Assembly: GCA_947440875.1 (NCBI GenBank)
Contig: CANETG010000092.1
Coordinates: forward strand, 1 to 9,331
Origin: Bacteriovoracaceae bacterium
GTDB taxonomy: Bacteria > Bdellovibrionota > Bacteriovoracia > Bacteriovoracales > Bacteriovoracaceae
Direction: 5' to 3'
DNA length: 9,331 bases
The notes under the pieces are model-generated. The model saw nothing but the letters and a program-made list of their open reading frames with translations, searched no databases and was not told the DNA's origin. The position numbers and the translations under genes were made by a program. Position 1 is the stretch's first letter. Every line of letters begins with the position of its first letter. Shown piece after piece: positions 1 through 6,300 of this stretch.

Positions 1-86
1 TCGAATACTACTAAACGCATGAAAAGATTTTAGTAAGGGATGGGTGTTGTTTACAAGGACTATTCGACGGCTTAAAACTCTTGCCT
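1..86. other. Upstream leader of dusB, no gene seen
   Basis: No coding region, tRNA or rRNA is recognisable here. The frame leading into dusB is open back only to a TAA at 12-14, with no other start codon before TTG 81. Two nested inverted repeats can be seen: TCGAATA (1-7) against TATTCGA (61-67), and TACTAAA (9-15) against TTTAGTA (29-35). They could form a weak AT-rich fold but have no U-run to act as a terminator. A TTTACA at 50-55 is a possible -35 box, but the matching -10 (TTAAAA, 72-77) would lie almost on the start codon, so I do not call a promoter. Confidence 0.4.
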
Positions 87-1181
87 ATGAAAGAACCACG
101 TCCTTTTAGTCCAGAGCTCTTAGAAAAGATTAGGCTTTTCCGCGGAAAAGCGCAGAAAATTAAGCTGGGCCAAATTTCATTTGATTCTAAACTTCTCCTC
201 GCTCCGATGGCCGGTATTTGTAATATCCCCTACCGCTTACTCATGGAAGATCTCGGAGCTGGTGGAACCGTTTCCGAACTTATTTCTTGCCACGGAATTA
301 ATTACGGAAACGCACGCACGCTCGAGATGCTCAAAATTCATCCGCTGGAAAAAAATGTCGGGATTCAACTTTTTGGTGAAGATCCTGAATCGATGGCAAA
401 AGCGGCAGAGGTGGCGGAAAGTTATGGGGCTAAATTTTTAGATATCAACATGGGTTGTCCGGTCGCAAAAGTTGTTACCAAAGGTGGCGGCTCTGCTCTC
501 ATGAAAGAAGTCGAAGCTCTGGCACCACTTTTTGAAGGCATGAGGAAGAGAATGAAAATTCCTCTCTCTATTAAAATCAGAACGGGTTGGGACGCCAATT
601 CTCGGAACGCTTCAGAGATTTTAAACATCGCTCACAACTCAGGCATTGAATGGGTCGCCATTCACGGACGAACCAGGACTCAACAGTACACGGGTTTTGC
701 GGACTGGGACTTTATTGAAAATTTAAATGAAACAAAAAAACTTCCGCTCATCGGAAACGGAGACCTTCATCATCCGTTTGGTGTCTCGGAAAGGATGAAA
801 AGTTCAGGATGTGACGCCCTGATGATTGCCCGAGGAGCTCTTCGCAATCCGTTTATCTTTCTCGAAAGTCTTGATCCCGAATATGCCTCACGAAAAAAAT
901 CTATTTTTCTGGGAAAAGATTATTGGGAAGTGGTGCAGAGACTTCATCAGTACTGCTCAGAAACTTTTACTGAAGAAAGAACCGTTCTCGTTCAACTGAG
1001 AAAGCTTGTAGTGTGGTTTGCGGCCGGCTTTCCCCACTCCGCTGCCTTCCGGTCTCAGATCTTTTCCTGCCAGGAACTCACCGGTATCATGAACATCTCA
1101 GAGGATTACTTCTTAAGCCTCGGAACGAGTCAGAAATCCATCAATTACGATGAAGTATTCATGAGTTCGGGCCACGGTTAG
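87..1181 (+). CDS. dusB: tRNA-dihydrouridine synthase, DusB-like
   Basis: This flavoenzyme uses FMN and NADPH to reduce specific uridines of tRNA, usually in the D-loop, to dihydrouridine in the cytoplasm. Numbered from ATG 87 (364 aa), the TIM barrel opens with the FMN-binding motif APMAGICNIPYR (39-50). It is followed by the DusB-type TVSELIS block and IQLFG with Gln94. The catalytic cysteine is Cys124 in DINMGCPVAKV. KIRTGW carries Lys163, IHGRTR carries His193, and GNGD and MIARGALRNPFIF (246-258) form the phosphate-binding end. The C-terminal LRKLVVWFAAGFPHSAAFR block is the helical tRNA-binding domain. All expected catalytic residues are present. The length slightly exceeds the usual 320-350 because of an N-terminal extension of about 25 residues. 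The start is uncertain: an in-frame TTG at 81 adds two residues, and neither start has a clear Shine-Dalgarno. The first motif differs from the usual APMAGVTDRPFR. The gene may be cotranscribed with the secreted protein 54 bases downstream, but no functional link is evident. Confidence 0.95.
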   Translation: MKEPRPFSPELLEKIRLFRGKAQKIKLGQISFDSKLLLAPMAGICNIPYRLLMEDLGAGGTVSELISCHGINYGNARTLEMLKIHPLEKNVGIQLFGEDPESMAKAAEVAESYGAKFLDINMGCPVAKVVTKGGGSALMKEVEALAPLFEGMRKRMKIPLSIKIRTGWDANSRNASEILNIAHNSGIEWVAIHGRTRTQQYTGFADWDFIENLNETKKLPLIGNGDLHHPFGVSERMKSSGCDALMIARGALRNPFIFLESLDPEYASRKKSIFLGKDYWEVVQRLHQYCSETFTEERTVLVQLRKLVVWFAAGFPHSAAFRSQIFSCQELTGIMNISEDYFLSLGTSQKSINYDEVFMSSGHG

Positions 1182-1224
1182 GCCACTGCATCGAATTTGC
1201 TCAACTTTTCGACTCAATCTTCCG

Positions 1225-1229
1225 AAAGG
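1225..1229 (+). promoter_or_regulatory. Ribosome binding site that fixes the start at 1236
   Basis: AAAGG lies six bases before ATG 1236. The longer reading from TTG 1197 has no such site and would put a polar stretch of 13 residues in front of the signal peptide, so ATG 1236 is preferred. Confidence 0.75.
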
Positions 1230-1235
1230 CTGACT

Positions 1236-3251
1236 ATGAAACGCCTTCTCATCTCACTTCTGGTTCTTTCTCCGGTCGCGAATGCGACTCCCATGAATTG
1301 CTCGGATCTCGGGGATTTTATCAATCGTCGGTTTAATACCATTCAGTATTCCACCAATGAGAACTGCGCCGCTGAAACGCTTACGGATTTGACCGAGAAC
1401 CGGAATGAAGCACTCATCACCAGCGTGATCAGAGAATCAGGTTGTGACAGCCTTCATACTCTCGAAAATAAAATCAACCAGCTTGAAAGTGAAATCGCTT
1501 TGCTGGCCGGCTTTGAAAAGATGAAAGAAGAAATTGTTCGAAAAAAAGAAGAGACCGGGTCTCAGAGTCTCACTCGAGCCCAGAGAGCTGCAAAAGATTT
1601 TCGGAAAGGTCTCATCACCGCAAGACTCCTTGAGGGAATTCTTTTCACGAGTGGTGAAACTCCGCTAATTAGCGCCCTTAAAGCTCTTCCCATCGGACAA
1701 AGAAATAATCCATCAGCGCTCAGAACAACAATCAATAATCTCTGCCGGGGAAGAGCGTCAGCGTCGGAAGAATCAAATCTTCCTAATATCTGTGACCCAG
1801 GTTTTAATATTGATCCTGATGCTGTGGTTGAACTCAACACTCTCATCGAGAGTGCGACACTCGATCAAAGTCAGATCGACAGTTGGAAAAATGCCCTTGC
1901 GATCCAAGTTGGCGATTCACCCTCTCACTTCCGTACGATGTATAATCAAGTCAGTGGGGCCATGGGAAAAATTGCGGACGGAAGACTCGGTTTATCCAGA
2001 GCGGAACTAAACTCAATCAGTAGTCTCCCTTCTTTTCAAAATCAAGACTCCCTTCCGATTTTAAATAATCTTTCGAATCGCATCGGTGACATGAGTATCG
2101 CTATGAAAGTCGACGGCACAAAAGTCCTCGCCGAAGAACTGAAAAACCGCCAAATGTCGGAGCTGGGAAGTAAGCTCTCTTGGGTTCTGAAAGAAACCAG
2201 ATCGGCCGTGAATTTGACTGCGGAACAGCAGGAAATTTGTCATCAAACCACAACTGATTTTCAGAAAGCAAAATCCTGCTGGGATATAATTAAATCGATG
2301 CAGCAAAGTATTCCTGATTCTGCGGCGAACGCGAGAACACTCATTGGGAATATCTCTTCTTCGTTTGATAGTTCTTTTGCGTATCACGAAAAACTAAAAA
2401 AGGTTCCTGGCTGCCTTGATAACGGGCTTCGAGAAAATCAATCGGCACTGACTCGTGCTAATTTTGGTTATACGTTTAACGATGCTGAGTGCGTGGATTT
2501 CGCGACAGAGGACCTTTATTTAAAAATTGACCAGGCAAAGATTCTCAATGAACTAAAGAAAAAAATTCAGGCCAAGAAAGAACGTATTTCACGCATGACT
2601 GATTTTGCGTTGAAAAAGTTTCAGGACATGAGATGTGTCAGTCCAGACAACATCGTCAATTCAAACGTTGATTGCATTGATGAACGCGTCACCATTGCCC
2701 GTCAGGTAACCACCCTTCACTCTGATCTGCTGGGAATGTCTCTGTCTATCCAAAATCCATCGTCCTCGATTGATATCACTTCCCTATGCGAGGAATCACT
2801 TCCTGATGAAGAGAAAATCTGTGAGTTTGTCGCTCCCCCACCGGCCATTGCGAATGTCACCGATAGACCAGCACTACCAATTCCCGATTCATCTTCTGTT
2901 GAAGTCAGAGACGCACGCGACCCATCCCGCGAAGCTTTCACAGAAGGACTATCGAACATCGGCTGGGGAATTGTGGGACAGCTTCAGAATCGTTCCCAGA
3001 TGTATAATCCCTCTCAGTCGTTTAATCCGTATCCGACTAACTACAATCCCTACCTCGGCTCTAGTAGGCTATCAACTTCAGATCAGATTCTCTTTAATGC
3101 GAGATTTTACGGGGGATACGGGATCTACACTCCTACTCTCGGTGCAGCTCCCTACACCGCGTTTCCTCTCATTTCCCCCTATGTCCAAGCGGGGTATTCC
3201 AGCACCGGAAACTCGAGCGCGTACTTCTCCAACTTCGGAAGCTACAAATAA
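1236..3251 (+). CDS. Secreted cysteine-containing protein of unknown function
   Basis: I do not recognise a family. From ATG 1236 the product has 671 residues and starts with a standard Sec signal peptide: MKR, a Leu/Ile/Val core, then an A-N-A cleavage site after residue 17. There is no lipobox, so it should be released to the periplasm or beyond. The mature part has 13 cysteines, spread singly and mostly followed by acidic or polar residues, which suggests disulfides. Two Lys/Glu-rich stretches, about 74-106 and 426-463, look like coiled coils or long helices, and the middle is mainly helical in composition. The last 90 residues or so change sharply to a Tyr/Asn/Pro/Gly/Ser-rich tail with about 12 tyrosines and repeated YNP/NPY units, likely disordered or a surface-binding segment. 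No transmembrane helix follows the signal. The gene sits between dusB and the giant lipoprotein. The matching export and cysteine content suggests it could act with the lipoprotein, but this is inference. Gene call is firm, function unknown. Confidence 0.93.
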   Translation: MKRLLISLLVLSPVANATPMNCSDLGDFINRRFNTIQYSTNENCAAETLTDLTENRNEALITSVIRESGCDSLHTLENKINQLESEIALLAGFEKMKEEIVRKKEETGSQSLTRAQRAAKDFRKGLITARLLEGILFTSGETPLISALKALPIGQRNNPSALRTTINNLCRGRASASEESNLPNICDPGFNIDPDAVVELNTLIESATLDQSQIDSWKNALAIQVGDSPSHFRTMYNQVSGAMGKIADGRLGLSRAELNSISSLPSFQNQDSLPILNNLSNRIGDMSIAMKVDGTKVLAEELKNRQMSELGSKLSWVLKETRSAVNLTAEQQEICHQTTTDFQKAKSCWDIIKSMQQSIPDSAANARTLIGNISSSFDSSFAYHEKLKKVPGCLDNGLRENQSALTRANFGYTFNDAECVDFATEDLYLKIDQAKILNELKKKIQAKKERISRMTDFALKKFQDMRCVSPDNIVNSNVDCIDERVTIARQVTTLHSDLLGMSLSIQNPSSSIDITSLCEESLPDEEKICEFVAPPPAIANVTDRPALPIPDSSSVEVRDARDPSREAFTEGLSNIGWGIVGQLQNRSQMYNPSQSFNPYPTNYNPYLGSSRLSTSDQILFNARFYGGYGIYTPTLGAAPYTAFPLISPYVQAGYSSTGNSSAYFSNFGSYK

Positions 3252-3396
3252 AGATGGCAAGATCCTGACTCCCTCACTGGGTCTCTCATAGAGAATCAGC
3301 TCGTTACTCCCCCTTGGGCAGGAATTTCCCATCCTATTGTAGGATAAAGCTAAGACGCGAGAACTCCGAAAATAAGGATGAGGAGATCACCGAAAC
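3252..3396 (+). promoter_or_regulatory. Intergenic region, possible promoter and small hairpins
   Basis: This is the longest gap between genes in the window and the likeliest place for an internal promoter of the lipoprotein operon. Two short perfect inverted repeats are visible: TCTCT-CAT-AGAGA (3282-3294) and ATCCTA-TTG-TAGGAT (3331-3345). Neither is followed by a T-run, so neither is a convincing intrinsic terminator. TTGGGC (3314-3319) and TATTGT (3335-3340) resemble -35 and -10 boxes, but the 15-base spacing is poor and the -10 falls inside the second hairpin. I see no small gene with a ribosome site here. Confidence 0.3.
3380..3385 (+). promoter_or_regulatory. Ribosome binding site of the lipoprotein gene
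   Basis: GAGGAG, 11 bases before ATG 3397 and preceded by AAGGA at 3374-3378. The spacing is a little long, but the start is fixed anyway because the signal peptide and lipobox begin immediately. Confidence 0.6.
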
Positions 3397-6300
3397 ATGG
3401 ACGTTAGGTATCTGTTACTGCTTCTATTACTCATATCGTGTATGCCTGAAGGTCAGGTGTCGAACAGTAAAGTCTCGGATGAATCCGGTGACACGACTTC
3501 TGGATCAACCTCTGGCGGAACAACGACTCCCCCTCCGATAGTCACCTCACTCTCATTTAATTATCTTGGAACAACTTCTCAAAGCATTACGGTGAATGCC
3601 TCAAATTTAAATACCGCCAACATCATCGGGACCAAAGTTCAGGATTACCTTTCTGACTTAACAAATTTCACTGATGTCACTTACTGCCTGGTGAGTACGT
3701 TCCAAATTGGTGGGATTAATTACGATCTGAGATCAAGAGTTATTCCTGTTTCTTTCTATGATTTTATTCAGAAAAAAACTGTGCGTGTTTACCGCGTAGA
3801 TTTTCCCGACAGTACGAATTCACTTTCGAGTTGCACGGGGACTTTATTTTCTCCGGACACATCGGGAACCTTTACGGCGCAAGTCTCACCGGCCACATTC
3901 TTTGCCGCCGGCTCAGTGTGCGCGACTTGCACGAGCACACTGACTTCCATGAAGGTTCGCCTCTTCAAAAAAGAACTCACGCTGAGAGAAGTCCCAGCGG
4001 CAAATCTGAATTTTACGTCGATGGTTTTAAGAATTGATCCTAACAACACGACCAGTGAGAACAACAATAGTTGTAACAATTCCACTTGCCAGGCCAGGGG
4101 ATTTGATTGCTGCCTCGATAATCAATGCGTGAACGATGGTGGGATAAAATCTGCCGGCGTCTCTCAGTACCCGAATCTTTTTGCGACGGCGGAAGCTGAA
4201 AAAGAGGAAAACCCACTGGCCTACCTTCGCTACCCGCAACTCTATTATATCTGCGGGAATAGCACGGGAACAACAACTGGAAGCACCACGGGCGGAACTG
4301 GATACGATGAGGCGTTCGAGAAAAAGAAAAAAGACTATGCCTGTATCCAGAATCTGAAGTCGCAGTCTTCGGCAGTACCTTTTCAGTCTGAACTTCTCAC
4401 AAAGATTTATGATCCAGCTGCGGATTGTCTCACGTCACCCGCTGACATTAATGAATATTACTATTATAAATCTGTCGTCAAACGGATGTACGAAACTTGC
4501 AATTGCAATAAGTCTTCTATCGAATTATCTGTCAATGAGTGCGCGCCTTTTGACTACGAAGCAGTGTCTTTAAACGGAACTGAGCCGAATGAAATCCGTT
4601 GTACCGTCCAAGCAATTGACGACGGCAGTACTCCCATTCAGGCGAGAGTTTCGGTGAGTTCAAGATCTGCTCCTCACCGTTTTTTTGATACTGCAGGAGT
4701 CGAGAAAGCGCTTTCGGGTTCAGTCGTTCAAGAAGGCAGTGAGTTTAAGTATCTTGATGATGCGAAGATTCTTCCTTCTCAATCAAATTTTAGCATGAAC
4801 GCAATTCTGGGTCAGATGTCAGTGACTCTCGATCAAGCACTACCCGCGAAAGTGATCACCGTCGCACTCGACGAAGTCTACCTACTCTCGACAGTTTCAG
4901 GCACCTACACGCCTTGTCCGACTTGCGGCAAAGACTCCTGGTTCCCTTCTTTATCTGCTCATCCTTTTAGTGCTGATGGAACAGGGCTTCAGGGATTGGG
5001 ACACAATACCGAACGCGATGGATTCGGAAATTACAATAACAGTGGGAATTATGAAGACACGATTTTTGGTCGTGCTTGCTGGCTCCCCCCAACGATGATT
5101 CCGTTCTCTCACTCCGCAAAAGGAACGGCGAAGGCCCAACGGTCAAACCGATTGGAGACGCAAGCAGCTCTCTACGCCAATGGCTACCAAAGAGACTGGT
5201 TCGGATTTAATAAAGGTGCACTCATCGGATCATTCGATGGGGTTTCTTGGTTTGCTATCGGACGTGGTCGAATTGTCAGAGCAACGACATCGAAATTATT
5301 CCTCGCCATCAATGCCCCCTTCGCAGATCTTGCTTCTCCTTCCATTCATGAAGTGAACGTCGAAGCGTATAACGGAACGACTAAAGCATCATCATTTGAC
5401 TATGATCCGCAATTTCATAACACAGATGTTAATCAGAATCTCGGCGGAACTTGTCAGTCGTTCCATCAATGCTCTACCGACACCGATTGTGTGACAAAAC
5501 TTGGTTGGGAATACATGTGCGCCGATGTCAAAGACATCAAGACTCAATGGCCTGAATTCGCTGCTGATGCCAATGAGAAAGAGAACTCCGGAATTGCGGC
5601 CACCACGTACGATTCAAACGGTAATCCGGTGACATCGACGGCGACAACAATTGATCAGATCCTTGCGAAAAAAGGTTTTCCTTCAACCTCCACAAAACGT
5701 TGTGTGTATCGTGGTGCGGGTGCTCCCTGTGTCGTGAATTCGGCAACGATCTCAGATCTTAACCGCAAAAAAGTCCTCACTTGCGCTCCCAACTTCTTCT
5801 GCGCAAATGCCGCAAGCACCGGACTATTTAATGGGAAAATTGCCCGCTATGGTGCTCAACTCGAAGAAATTCCTCTTTCTCGGAATCATCTTTTTGGTAG
5901 AGATGCCAACGTTCTCGGACGACCACTCTCGTATCTGTCGTCATCTGATACAACCAATCTTACGAGCGGCATTACGAGTACTTTGAGAGAAAATCTCGCT
6001 CACAACCACTCGACAGCGGCTGTGCAGGCCGGAATTTGTCGTCCAGGAAAAGCGCTCCCAGAAACAATTAATCAGGTCACACTTTCTAATCCACTGACAC
6101 AGCATCAGTTTTCTGATGCTTCTCGGAGGACTGATTACATTAGCCAAATCGCAAGCTGTAACTCCACTCTCTATACGTCTTATCGTCAGGCCTCGTGCCC
6201 GGTCATCGGTACTGACGGAAATTATGAGATGTTTGCGACTGCCACAGTCGCGGCCGATCATTTTCAACGAGCTCGCGCGCAGAATGTCTGCGGGCTTCAG

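Noticed and set aside
1..25. TCGAAT at the window start as a possible tRNA T-loop end
   Set aside because: No 7-base acceptor strand or CCA follows, and no T-stem can be formed.
258..265. GCTGGTGG, identical to the E. coli Chi site
   Set aside because: A single copy inside the dusB coding sequence, explained by its codons; Chi sequence differs between bacterial groups.
1170..1184. GGCC-N7-GGCC hairpin at the dusB stop as a terminator
   Set aside because: The stem is only four pairs and no T-run follows.
1197..1235. TTG 1197 as start of the secreted protein
   Set aside because: No ribosome site is present, and it would add a polar stretch before an otherwise ideal signal peptide. ATG 1236 has AAAGG at six bases.
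2061..2387. Minus-strand open frame of 108 codons inside the secreted-protein gene (and a similar one at 5941-6267)
   Set aside because: These are arginine-rich shadows of the coding strand, with no ribosome site or recognisable domain.
2770..3291. Open frame of 173 codons overlapping the 3' end of the secreted-protein gene in another + frame
   Set aside because: It has no ribosome site, its composition is what an off-frame reading of the real gene gives, and the overlapped gene has a signal peptide and a consistent mature part.
3919..4923. C-x-x-C pairs (Cys175-178, Cys507-510) as heme or zinc sites
   Set aside because: No CxxCH occurs, so there is no c-type heme. The pairs lie in an exported, disulfide-rich protein and do not form the paired knuckles of a zinc ribbon.
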